Shown here: positions 1-5,161 of the stretch, piece after piece
How positions within the stretch are numbered: position 1 is the first letter of the stretch
Layout: each line of letters opens with the position of its first letter
Assembly: GCA_022722495.1 (NCBI GenBank)
Contig: JAIJLI010000154.1
Coordinates: forward strand, 1 to 5,699
DNA length: 5,699 nt
DNA from: Dialister sp.
Lineage (GTDB): Bacteria > Bacillota > Negativicutes > Veillonellales > Dialisteraceae
Reading direction: 5' to 3'
The notes under the pieces: model-generated
Databases searched by the model: none
Told to the model about the DNA's origin: nothing
The model's input: only the letters and a program-made list of their open reading frames with translations
Made by a program: the position numbers and the translations under genes

Positions 1-29
1 GACGGTACTTGGGGAGCGGATAGGTTCAC

Positions 30-52
30 AAGGGTGGTGTGCCACCTTTTTT
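30..52 (+). terminator. Weak intrinsic-terminator-like hairpin with T-run
   Basis: The plus strand reads AAGGGTGG, loop TGTG, CCACCTTT, giving an 8-pair stem with one G-T pair, and a run of six T begins at 47. It could end a plus-strand gene lying left of the window. It also sits where the other repeat blocks carry a hairpin (next to a TAGGTTCA-like motif at 21-28), so it may simply be the hairpin module of the dispersed repeat. Confidence 0.4.
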
Positions 53-68
53 AGAAGAGGGGATTCTC

Positions 69-200
69 GTATCGCAGCCTTCCCCTCTAGGGGAAGGTGT
101 CCCGTAGGGGCGGATAGGGCACAGGCGGCATGAAAGACAGATGAGGAAAGCGGAGAAGTGTGCGGCATATGTGGGGAAGCGTGAGTCCCTGACCGCGAAT
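69..200 (+). repeat. Dispersed intergenic repeat, copy A (~132 bases)
   Basis: This block matches 3669-3800 almost base for base, with about seven substitutions and two single-base indels. It opens with GTATCG(T)CAGCC, then has the hairpin CTTCCCC-TCTA-GGGGAAG, then a second small hairpin (GTCCC/GGGGC here, GCCCC/GGGGC in copy B), then a long AG-rich tail ending GTGAGTCCCTGA(C/T)CGCGA. The indels shift every reading frame between the copies, so it is not conserved as a protein. The opening ATTCTCGTATCG(C)CAGCCTTCCC is shared with 2588-2610. Confidence 0.88.
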
Positions 201-231
201 GACAACGATGTAATCAGTGCTTCCTTAAAAA

Positions 232-270
232 TCACTCGCGCCCCTTCCTCTGGAAGGGGCAGACGAGTGA
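232..270 (+). repeat. Nested 39-base stem-loop
   Basis: The inner arms GCCCCTTCC and GGAAGGGGC (240-248 and 252-260) pair perfectly around a TCT loop. The outer arms TCACTCG and CGAGTGA (232-238 and 264-270) also pair perfectly, separated from the inner stem by one base on one side and three on the other. That gives 16 pairs in 39 bases. There is no T-run, so it is not an ordinary terminator. It resembles the hairpin modules at 74-110, 3674-3710 and 5448-5477. Confidence 0.75.
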
Positions 271-342
271 AGCGAGGCGGGGTTGGCTTTCCTGAATGTG
301 GGAGTACCGTTACATGCGGCGTGTATCGTCATAGGTATAGTT

Positions 343-393
343 GCGGCGAAGCCGCCACGAGAGCCCTGAACCTTGAACCTTGAACCTTGAACC
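343..393 (+). repeat. GCGGC/GCCGC hairpin plus CCTTGAA heptamer array
   Basis: GCGGC-GAA-GCCGC (343-355) is a perfect five-pair hairpin. Eight bases later a 7-base tandem repeat begins: one variant unit CCCTGAA (364-370), then three perfect CCTTGAA units (371-391) and a trailing CC. The same hairpin-next-to-heptamer layout appears at 2499-2545, 3513-3549 and 5162-5206, in either orientation. Confidence 0.85.
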
Positions 394-407
394 AAATGAA
401 AGCAAAG

Positions 408-459
408 AAAAAAGGGGCTGTGAAGAAATGAGGACTCATTTCTTCACAGCTCCTTTTTT
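408..459 (-). terminator. Strong bidirectional intrinsic terminator
   Basis: An A-run (408-413) and a T-run (454-459) flank long arms, GGCTGTGAAGAAATGA against TCATTTCTTCACAGC, with a GGAC tip and small mismatches near the base. On the minus strand the stem ends in TTTTTT, 44 bases past the stop of the phosphatase-like gene, so it should end the regulator-kinase-phosphatase unit. The symmetric T-run lets it also stop plus-strand transcripts. Confidence 0.9.
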
Positions 460-503
460 ATGGGGGAATGGATCTTTGGGGGAAGGGGACGGTCTCTTTC
501 TCC

Positions 504-959
504 TCATCGTATCCATGCTTCGAGCTTCTTCAAAAGACCTTTGCAGGCTTTTTCCTCCTCTTCATACGCATCTTCGAAGGCAGCGCCCTTGTGCGGGTTC
601 GGGATATCGGCTTCTTTTCCGGCGTATTCGGAGAGGAGATGGATCTTCTCATCGACATCGCCGCCCATGGTATTGAAGATGTCGGGATTGTTCTTATCAT
701 TCATGAGGAGGATGAAGTCGTAGTCATCATAGGTCTTCCAGGCGATGGGGAAGGTCTTTTTCATCGTATAGGGGATGCCGTGGGCAGAGAGCGTCTCCTG
801 CGCCGCCTTGGAAAGGGGGGCGCCTTCTTTGGCAAATGAGGCGGCAGCGACGGAGAGTGAGTCTGTCAGACCGGCCTTCTGAATGAGATGGTCCATAATG
901 CATTGAGCCATCGGCGGTTCATTATTTCCTGTGTGCGAGATAAAGAGAAGACGGATCAT
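504..959 (-). CDS. LMW protein-tyrosine-phosphatase-fold protein, catalytic residues lost
   Basis: The protein has 151 residues, the usual length of a low-molecular-weight protein-tyrosine phosphatase, and matches the family end to end: an N-terminal LLFIS strand, PPMAQ (normally SPMAE) at 15-19, AASFAKEGAPLS near 39-50, DDYDFILLMND near 78-88, and a C-terminal IPNPHKG followed by the usual GLLKKLE helix. The catalytic loop is destroyed. Ungapped alignment of CxGNxCRSP to this protein puts Ser8 at the nucleophilic Cys and Glu14 at the phosphate-binding Arg, while the general acid Asp of the DP motif is Asn121. It has no signal peptide, so it is cytoplasmic. The start is supported by AAAGGAG (967-973) seven bases upstream. 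The frame is intact with no premature stop, so it looks like a maintained non-enzymatic protein. It follows the histidine kinase gene after 131 bases and may be co-transcribed with it. Fold assignment is fairly sure; function is unknown. Confidence 0.85.
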   Translation of the reverse strand: MIRLLFISHTGNNEPPMAQCIMDHLIQKAGLTDSLSVAAASFAKEGAPLSKAAQETLSAHGIPYTMKKTFPIAWKTYDDYDFILLMNDKNNPDIFNTMGGDVDEKIHLLSEYAGKEADIPNPHKGAAFEDAYEEEEKACKGLLKKLEAWIR

Positions 960-983
960 GATGGGACTCCTTTCGGGGGAAAA

Positions 984-1088
984 GTGACTAGGGACTAGTA
1001 TTGCGTTTCCTTATCCTTATTATATCTTTCGAATGTAAATAAACGGTAAAACGGATTTCCTAATCCCTAATCCCTAGTCTCTGGTCAC
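984..1088. repeat. Inverted repeat ends with AATCCCT heptamers flanking a promoter region
   Basis: The ends are GTGACTAGGGACTAG (984-998) and CTAGTCTCTGGTCAC (1074-1088), inverted with 13 of 15 matches. The right end continues a 7-base tandem series: ATTTCCT, AATCCCT, AATCCCT, AGTCTCT (1055-1082). The left end also has a 7-base period (GACTAGG, GACTAGT). The block fills most of the gap between the kinase and phosphatase-like genes and contains the candidate -10 box. Confidence 0.65.
1019..1024 (-). promoter_or_regulatory. Candidate -10 box for the phosphatase-like gene
   Basis: The minus strand reads TATAAT, a perfect -10 consensus, about 60 bases upstream of the start codon. No good -35 hexamer lies at 16-18 bases: 17 bases upstream is ACCGTT, and TTTACC is 20 bases away. 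It would be a weak or activator-dependent promoter, and read-through from the kinase gene is also possible. Confidence 0.4.
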
Positions 1089-1090
1089 AG

Positions 1091-2413
1091 TTACTCATCT
1101 TCCACAGTGAAGTACGCTTCGAAGCGTACTATACCGTCCTCCTGCGTGAAATTTTTATAGGCGTTGTGGGCATCTAGGAAGCGGGCGATGGAGACCATGC
1201 CGAAGCCATGCCCTTCCTTGTCTGCCTTGGGGTAGCCATTCTCATCAAAGCGGATGGGCGTGTCGTATTGGTTCACGACGGAGAGTGCGATCTGATTTCC
1301 CTTCATAAGGAGCGTGAGGTCGATGGTGCGTTTCTCTTTAGGCATGGCAGCGGAGGCTTGGATGGCATTTTCGAGAAGGTTCGCAAGTACGTAGGCGAGC
1401 GAGCTTTCGATGGAGGGAAGGCTTTGCGGGAAAGATATTTTGTGGCTGGTGCGGATGGAGAGTTCTTTCGCTTTTTCGAAATAGATAGAGATGATGGCAT
1501 TGATGATCGGATTCAGGCAGTAGGGGTGGGTGGCGGTGCGCTCTAAGTCTTCGTGAGAGCTTTCCAAAAGTGCAAGGGCTTCTTCTGTCTGTCCTTGCTG
1601 CAGGAGTCCGTGGAGTGCAAGGATCCTGTGTCGCAGGTCGTGCCGGAAGAGGGACAATTCTTTCCCATTATCCTGCAGGATCTGGGCATAGGATTGGAGG
1701 AAAGAAATCGATTTCTCCATCAGGTGGTTTGCACTCTGGATATTCGTCAAATTCTCGAAGTCTTTCTTTTCCAGAATGACGTAGCGGTCGAAGGCGATGA
1801 AGAAAATGGTGAGGATGAGCCAGACAAAGAGTTTATCGATAGACCAAAGCTCGCCCAAAAGGCTGGTTGGTGTGGCGGCTGTGACAAGGATCATCGGGAT
1901 GGCCGCTATGTAGTAGGAGTAAGACTTTTCATTCATGAAACGCTTCGAGGGCAGCATGGGAGAAAAGACGCGGTAGGCACCGGGAAGCGTCATCGCAAAG
2001 AAGAAGTCATAGACGAGGAGATGCTCGATCAGGAAATTCTCCGCGGGGATATCTGGGAATACGAGGAGAATAAAGATGGCGGAGATACCATGGAGAGCAA
2101 ACATGTAGATGCCCTGCATGCCGAGGACGAAAATCTGTGCGGCTTTGGCGATGGGAAAGATGAAAAGCATCGAGAGAAAGAAGGGAATCCAGCCGAGCGC
2201 AAGACAGCACTTGTAAGTGAAGACATTGAGGCTGAGCTGGTTTACGAGGAGGGCCATCCAGCTCATATTGAAGAGCAGTACGAGACAGTCCGTGTAAAAA
2301 AGGCGGCGTTTCGCCTTGGCGTCCATGATGCCCGCAAAGGGCATGTAGCGTACATAGGCTCCGCCCGTCTGAAGGATGGCGATGGCAGAGACCAGAAGAA
2401 TGATGTCGATCAT
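1091..2413 (-). CDS. Multi-pass membrane sensor histidine kinase, GHKL (AgrC-like) type
   Basis: The product has 440 residues. The first ~210 are strongly hydrophobic, with six or seven likely membrane spans (about 3-20, 40-58, 70-88, 92-118, 131-149, 166-184 and 193-210), and form a sensor region I cannot assign to a ligand. A linker (about 215-255) leads to the phospho-acceptor box FRHDLRHRI, with His258 before the Asp as in AgrC-like kinases. HPYCLNPIINAI (296-307) is the usual GHKL linker motif. The ATP-binding domain has the N box NLLENAIQA (Asn349) and the G box GHGFGMVSI (401-409), so it looks catalytically complete. It should phosphorylate the response regulator encoded upstream. The start has AAGGAG (2421-2426) seven bases away. 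No AgrB-like processing enzyme or peptide gene is in the window, so the signal is unknown. The gap of 301 bases to its partner gene is unusual. Confidence 0.92.
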   Translation of the reverse strand: MIDIILLVSAIAILQTGGAYVRYMPFAGIMDAKAKRRLFYTDCLVLLFNMSWMALLVNQLSLNVFTYKCCLALGWIPFFLSMLFIFPIAKAAQIFVLGMQGIYMFALHGISAIFILLVFPDIPAENFLIEHLLVYDFFFAMTLPGAYRVFSPMLPSKRFMNEKSYSYYIAAIPMILVTAATPTSLLGELWSIDKLFVWLILTIFFIAFDRYVILEKKDFENLTNIQSANHLMEKSISFLQSYAQILQDNGKELSLFRHDLRHRILALHGLLQQGQTEEALALLESSHEDLERTATHPYCLNPIINAIISIYFEKAKELSIRTSHKISFPQSLPSIESSLAYVLANLLENAIQASAAMPKEKRTIDLTLLMKGNQIALSVVNQYDTPIRFDENGYPKADKEGHGFGMVSIARFLDAHNAYKNFTQEDGIVRFEAYFTVEDE

Positions 2414-2714
2414 GGGTTTGCTCCTTATGAAATGAGTGCCTGACGTTTTTCGGGGGCGTGCTGCCTCTTGATTGCATGAGAAAGAGGCCCAGTGGGTGCT
2501 ATAGGTTCAATGGGTTCAGCGGGTCCGGTTGGCGGCTTTGCCGCCAGTCAAGAGAAGCGATGACAGAAGGTCTTATGAGATGACGGTATTCTCGTATCGC
2601 CAGCCTTCCCGTTTCCGTGTTTCGTACATACCTTCTTGGTTGTGAATGACAAGGATTTCTCGCCTCGCTCGAAATGACAGCGAAAGAGAGTCACCAGTCA
2701 CTATCTCCCAAGCC
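2414..2714. repeat. Repeat-filled 301-base spacer between regulator and kinase (copy C)
   Basis: No gene is supported here. Reading the plus strand: a TAGGTTCAATGGGTTCAG stretch (degenerate GGTTCAA heptamers), the perfect hairpin GGCGGC-TTT-GCCGCC (2531-2545), GAAGGTCTTATGAG (shared in part with GAAGGTCTCTTGAG in the 3513-3896 block), ATTCTCGTATCGCCAGCCTTCCC (2588-2610, shared with copy A), the motif AAGGATTTCTCGC...GCTCGAAATGACA (2651-2679, 27 of 29 bases shared with 3805-3833) and the heptamers AGTCACC-AGTCACT (2689-2702). The modules are in the same order as in the 3513-3896 block, but the long central part is missing. Confidence 0.75.
2463..2488. repeat. Seven-pair hairpin in the kinase leader
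   Basis: GCCTCTT and AAGAGGC are perfect inverted arms with a 12-base loop, 50 bases upstream of the kinase start. There is no T-run on the minus strand, so it is unlikely to be a terminator. It could be an RNA structure in the regulator-kinase transcript or a protein-binding site. Confidence 0.4.
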
Positions 2715-3452
2715 TTATCTCGACAGTAGAAACTGCATGTACTGCTGCTTGACTTCCTTCTTTTTCCGGCGGCTGATAGGGAGAGACAGATCTCCTTTCA
2801 ATAGGAAGGTATCCTCCTTCATGGCGGTGACGGCATTCATATTGAGAATGAGGCGATGGTAGGACTCGAGGAAGCGCTCATCGGTAAGGAGAATGTCTGA
2901 TAGCTCCTGATAGCTCATCGCTGCCTTAAGAGGGGGGCGGCCCTCGAGGTGGAGTATGGCGTTGCGGCTGCCCTGGCAGTCCATGTAGAGAATGTGGCTG
3001 TAGGGGACGGAGAGGTATTCGCCGCCGGCGAGCTTTACGGTGAGCGTCTTTGCGGCGAGCGCATCCTCCGGGAGGAGGCGCGTCAGAAGGGTCTCGAGCT
3101 GCGGCGCATTTTCAAGGAGCGGCTTTAGTACGTAGCCGGAGGCGAAGACGTTGTAGCTTTCGAGTGCGTGGTCGCGGCTGGTGGTGAGGAAGATGATCCA
3201 TGCGTCCTCATCGATGGCGCGGATCTCTTCGGCTACCTGCATGCCGGTCATGCGGGGCATGTAGATGTCAAGGAGGATGAGGTCGTAGTCTCCCTTCTTA
3301 AATTCATCCAGAAAAGATGGGCCGCTGGTGTAGGCTGTGATGGTGTAGTCGATGGGCGTCTGTCCTGCCCTTTTCTGAAAATAATGCGAGAGGCACATCC
3401 GGATCTCTTTGAGGTCGGTTGGATTGTCATCGACCGTTGCAATGCGTAACAT
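2715..3452 (-). CDS. LytTR-family response regulator
   Basis: The product has 245 residues, typical for AgrA/LytR-type regulators. The receiver domain (about 1-125) has the acidic pair Asp8-Asp9, the phospho-acceptor Asp62 in LILLDIYMPRMTG, Thr90/Thr91 at the switch position and Lys110 in YVLKP, so phosphotransfer should be intact. The LytTR DNA-binding domain (about 135-240) has SHILYMDCQGSRNAILHL, the RFLESYHRLILNM segment (194-205) and the conserved tail LPISRRKKKEVKQQY. It should act in the cytoplasm, phosphorylated by the kinase encoded 301 bases downstream. The ATG is preceded six bases away by the purine-rich AAGGGGAG. LytTR proteins usually bind paired sites near promoters, and the inverted repeat around its own promoter is a possible autoregulatory site. 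The regulon is unknown, and no agr-, cid- or bacteriocin-type genes are in the window. Confidence 0.94.
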   Translation of the reverse strand: MLRIATVDDNPTDLKEIRMCLSHYFQKRAGQTPIDYTITAYTSGPSFLDEFKKGDYDLILLDIYMPRMTGMQVAEEIRAIDEDAWIIFLTTSRDHALESYNVFASGYVLKPLLENAPQLETLLTRLLPEDALAAKTLTVKLAGGEYLSVPYSHILYMDCQGSRNAILHLEGRPPLKAAMSYQELSDILLTDERFLESYHRLILNMNAVTAMKEDTFLLKGDLSLPISRRKKKEVKQQYMQFLLSR

Positions 3453-3458
3453 AAAAAG

Positions 3459-3505
3459 CTCCCCTTTCCTTTTATTACTTACATCTATTATAAAGGAAAG
3501 GGGAG
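3459..3505. repeat. Perfect 14-base inverted repeat spanning promoter spacer and ribosome binding site
   Basis: CTCCCCTTTCCTTT (3459-3472) and AAAGGAAAGGGGAG (3492-3505) are exact inverted copies separated by 19 bases. One arm fills most of the spacer between the -35 and -10 boxes. The other is the ribosome binding site of the response regulator gene. The arm centres are 33 bases apart, about three turns of DNA. It could be an operator, or a hairpin hiding the ribosome binding site if transcription starts further upstream. Confidence 0.8.
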
Positions 3506-3515
3506 TGCGTGTGAA
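3487..3515 (-). promoter_or_regulatory. Sigma-A-type promoter of the response regulator gene
   Basis: On the minus strand TTCACA (3515-3510, five of six consensus bases) is followed 17 bases later by a perfect TATAAT (3492-3487). Transcription would start near 3480, giving a leader of about 28 bases. The -35 box overlaps the start of the repeat block at 3513. Confidence 0.72.
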
Positions 3516-3896
3516 TGAAAAATGAGGGATGGTGGTAGCGGCTTCGCCGAGATCGATGAAGAGGTCGCAGCGGTTCTGGCATTCGTTACCTCACATACGA
3601 CGTTTCTCACCGCTCAGAATGACGAAACGGGGTGATGTTCGAAGGTCTCTTGAGCGCAGGTTTACCCCGTATCGTCAGCCTTCCCCTCTAGGGGAAGGTG
3701 CCCCGCAGGGGCGGATAGGGCACAGGCGGTATGAAAGACAGATGAGGAAAGCGGAGAAGTGCGCGGCACATGTGGGGGGAGCGTGAGTCCCTGATCGCGA
3801 TGGAAAGGATTTCTCGCTTTGCTCGAAATGACAATGAGAGAGAGCCGCCAGTCATCAGTCACCCGTCCATGGTCCCGCGTTCCGGTCAGGCACACA
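3513..3896. repeat. Composite repeat block between response regulator and metQ
   Basis: There is no gene here. In plus-strand order the block holds degenerate heptamers GAATGAA-AAATGAG-GGATGGT (3513-3533), the hairpin CGGC-TTC-GCCG (3539-3549), a weak copy of the GCTC(A/G)(A/G)AATGAC motif (3602-3623), GAAGGTCTCTTGAG, the 132-base repeat copy B (3669-3800), a strong copy of the TTTCTCGC...GCTCGAAATGAC motif (3805-3833) and the heptamers AGTCATC-AGTCACC (3850-3863). A shorter version with the same order lies at 2499-2702. Confidence 0.78.
3669..3800 (+). repeat. Dispersed intergenic repeat, copy B (~132 bases)
   Basis: This is the near-identical partner of 69-200. It starts GTATCGTCAGCC and carries two tandem hairpins, CTTCCCC-TCTA-GGGGAAG and GCCCC-GCA-GGGGC. 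The second hairpin is fully paired here and keeps pairing in copy A through a G-T pair. The tail ends GTGAGTCCCTGATCGCGA. Copies A and B have the same orientation about 3.6 kb apart. Confidence 0.88.
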
Positions 3897-3948
3897 AAAG
3901 GCCCGTCGGGGCATTTCCATTTTTGGGAAGATGGTCCGACGGGCCTTT
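3897..3948 (-). terminator. Intrinsic terminator of metQ
   Basis: The arms AAAGGCCCGTCGG (3897-3909) and CCGACGGGCCTTT (3936-3948) are perfectly complementary over 13 bases, and further partial pairing is possible inside the 26-base loop. On the minus strand the stem ends in TTTT. It begins 23 bases after the metQ stop codon, which makes metQ the only gene of its transcript. Confidence 0.88.
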
Positions 3949-3970
3949 CATAGCGCATAGCCAGCGGCTA

Positions 3971-4795
3971 TCAGAATGCCGGAACGAGGCCGTCGCTGAA
4001 GTTGTCATTGATGTATTTCTTGACGTCTTCAGACTGGAAGATCTTGACGAATTTCTGGTAGGTCGGGTTCTCTTTATCCTGCTCGCGGGCTGCGATGATA
4101 TTGACATAAGGCGAGGTATTGTCTTCGGTCGCGAGGGCGGTCTTCGTGTCGAGGCTGGCAGCCTTTGCGTAGCCGGCATTGATGACAGAGATCGCTACGT
4201 CATCCAAAGAACGCGGGAGCTGCGGCGCTTCGAGCTCGAGGATCTCGAGGTGCTTCGGATTTTCTGCGATGTCACCGACGACAGCCTTGGTCGGATCGGT
4301 GCCTTCCTTCAGCTTGAGGAGACCTTTCTTATCGAGCAGGAGGAGCGCACGGCCGCCGTTGGACGGGTCGTTCGGGATGGAGACCTTGGCACCGTCCGGC
4401 ACATCCTTCAGGTCTTTGTACTTGTTGGAGTAGATGCGCAGCGGAGCGAGGTAGGTGTTGCCGATGGAGATCAGCTTCGTGCCGTTCTTTTCATTGTAGG
4501 CTTCGAGGTACGGGCCGTGCTGGTAGGAGTTCAGGTCGATCTCGCCGGCAGCAAGGGCGGCATCCGGGGTGACATAGTCACCGAAGGTCTTGAGGTTCAC
4601 CTTGAGCCCTTCTTTTTCTGCTTTCTTTGCGACGAAGTCCATGACCTGTTCCGAATAGCCGGAAGTGATGCCGACGGTGATCTCTTTCTTATCAGCCGGT
4701 GCTTTGGCTTCTTTCTTCTGGTCGCCGCAGCCGGCGATAGCGCTTGCAGCGACGAGGGCTGCGAGGGACAGTGCGATTGCTTTTGTCAGTTTCAT
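3971..4795 (-). CDS. metQ: Methionine-binding lipoprotein MetQ (NlpA family)
   Basis: The product is a 274-residue substrate-binding protein of the NlpA/MetQ family, the extracytoplasmic part of the MetNIQ ABC methionine importer. A type II signal peptide (residues 1-22) ends in the lipobox IAGC, with Cys23 as the lipidated residue, followed by a Lys/Glu/Ala-rich linker. The mature domain shows family motifs: KEITVGITSGYSEQ (37-50), DLNSYQHGPYLE (87-98), VSIPNDPSNGGRALLLL (138-154) and SVINAGYA (203-210). Asn and Arg residues like those in the second two motifs contact the amino acid in known MetQ structures. The length is normal and the frame intact. AAGGAGG (4804-4810) lies eight bases before the ATG. 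The T-box leader with an AUG specifier independently supports methionine as the substrate. There is no metN or metI nearby, so the permease and ATPase must be elsewhere or the protein has another partner. Confidence 0.94.
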   Translation of the reverse strand: MKLTKAIALSLAALVAASAIAGCGDQKKEAKAPADKKEITVGITSGYSEQVMDFVAKKAEKEGLKVNLKTFGDYVTPDAALAAGEIDLNSYQHGPYLEAYNEKNGTKLISIGNTYLAPLRIYSNKYKDLKDVPDGAKVSIPNDPSNGGRALLLLDKKGLLKLKEGTDPTKAVVGDIAENPKHLEILELEAPQLPRSLDDVAISVINAGYAKAASLDTKTALATEDNTSPYVNIIAAREQDKENPTYQKFVKIFQSEDVKKYINDNFSDGLVPAF

Positions 4796-4830
4796 AGTGA
4801 ATTCCTCCTTGATAGGAAATGTGGGGCAAT

Positions 4831-4861
4831 AAAAAAATCCCGCTCCCTGAAAGGGACGAGA
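4831..4861 (-). terminator. Regulated terminator of the T-box leader
   Basis: TCTCG-TCCCT pairs with AGGGA-G-CGGGA around a TTC loop, with one bulged G, and is followed by seven T (4837-4831). The 5' arm includes the CGTCCC segment that would pair with GGG of the T-box motif in the antiterminator, so the two structures exclude each other. It lies 21 bases before the metQ ribosome binding site. Confidence 0.87.
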
Positions 4862-5098
4862 TACTTCGTGTTACCACCCAATTTTATGTCCGAATCACTT
4901 CGGGACACCTTATGAGGTACGACGGCCGTAGCCTGGATACCTTGTCTCTATATCGGGAGATCCCGGGCTGCTTCATCATTCAGCATGCCAGGCTCAGAGG
5001 CCATCTTCCATGGATTCGTCTGCGCTCCTTCTCACCGGGTGGAGCTCTCTTTGCCAGCGTCCTTCATGTACTCTTCTCTTCACTGCCTTTATGAAGTT
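4831..5098 (-). promoter_or_regulatory. T-box leader, methionine-specific
   Basis: On the minus strand the leader shows the T-box landmarks in order. Stem I has AGTA (5072-5069), AGAGAG (5050-5045) and a terminal loop with GGTGA (5036-5032) closed by GCTCC/GGAGC. The 3' side reads GAAGATGGCCTCTGAGCC, in which ATG (5004-5002) sits at the specifier position. Further stems follow, including AGGTA/TACCT and TGTCC-GA/TCGGACA. The T-box motif GGGTGGTAACACG (4879-4867) contains UGGU, complementary to an ACCA tRNA end, as expected for tRNA-Met. It departs from the common GGTGGNACCGCG core at two places. Uncharged tRNA-Met should stabilise the antiterminator and turn on metQ. Transcription should begin near 5098. 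Confidence 0.88.
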
Positions 5099-5104
5099 GA
5101 AACT

Positions 5105-5133
5105 ACTATACACTTTCGGGGATGGGAAGTCAA
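5105..5133 (-). promoter_or_regulatory. Sigma-A-type promoter of the metQ unit
   Basis: The minus strand carries TTGACT (5133-5128), a 17-base spacer and TATAGT (5110-5105), each one base from consensus. The spacing to the first T-box stem fits a start near 5098. Confidence 0.82.
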
Positions 5134-5161
5134 GAGAAAATTTTCAGGGGGGAAGGGATTT

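Larger units (their letters stand above)
1..407. other. Gene-free region made of repeat modules
   Basis: I see no supportable gene here. Short open frames exist on both strands (minus 26-235, plus 141-383), but they run through dispersed repeat sequence, lack convincing ribosome binding sites and resemble no family I know. The stretch holds, in order, a terminator-like hairpin, the 132-base dispersed repeat, a 39-base nested stem-loop, a GCGGC-GAA-GCCGC hairpin and a heptamer array. It ends just before the terminator of the phosphatase-like gene. Confidence 0.75.

Noticed and set aside
26..235. Small minus-strand frame through repeat copy A
   Set aside because: The corresponding frame in copy B (3662-3958) is shifted by indels and gives a different protein, so there is no protein-level conservation.
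1553..2443. Open frame of 296 codons on the plus strand
   Set aside because: It lies antisense to the kinase gene, has a highly charged low-information composition and no family motifs, and is explained by codon bias of the real gene.
2007..2477. Minus-strand frame of 156 codons overlapping the start of the kinase gene
   Set aside because: It is an out-of-frame shadow of the kinase, rich in His, Arg and Ser, with no ribosome binding site.
2570..2650. Tiny minus-strand ORF in the regulator-kinase spacer as a possible signal peptide gene
   Set aside because: About 17-18 codons (MYETRKREG...), with the purine-rich stretch only one base from the ATG, no leader or export motif, and lying inside repeat sequence.
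3770..4915. Open frame of 381 codons on the plus strand
   Set aside because: It runs from the dispersed repeat through the antisense of metQ into the T-box. No ribosome binding site or domain supports it.
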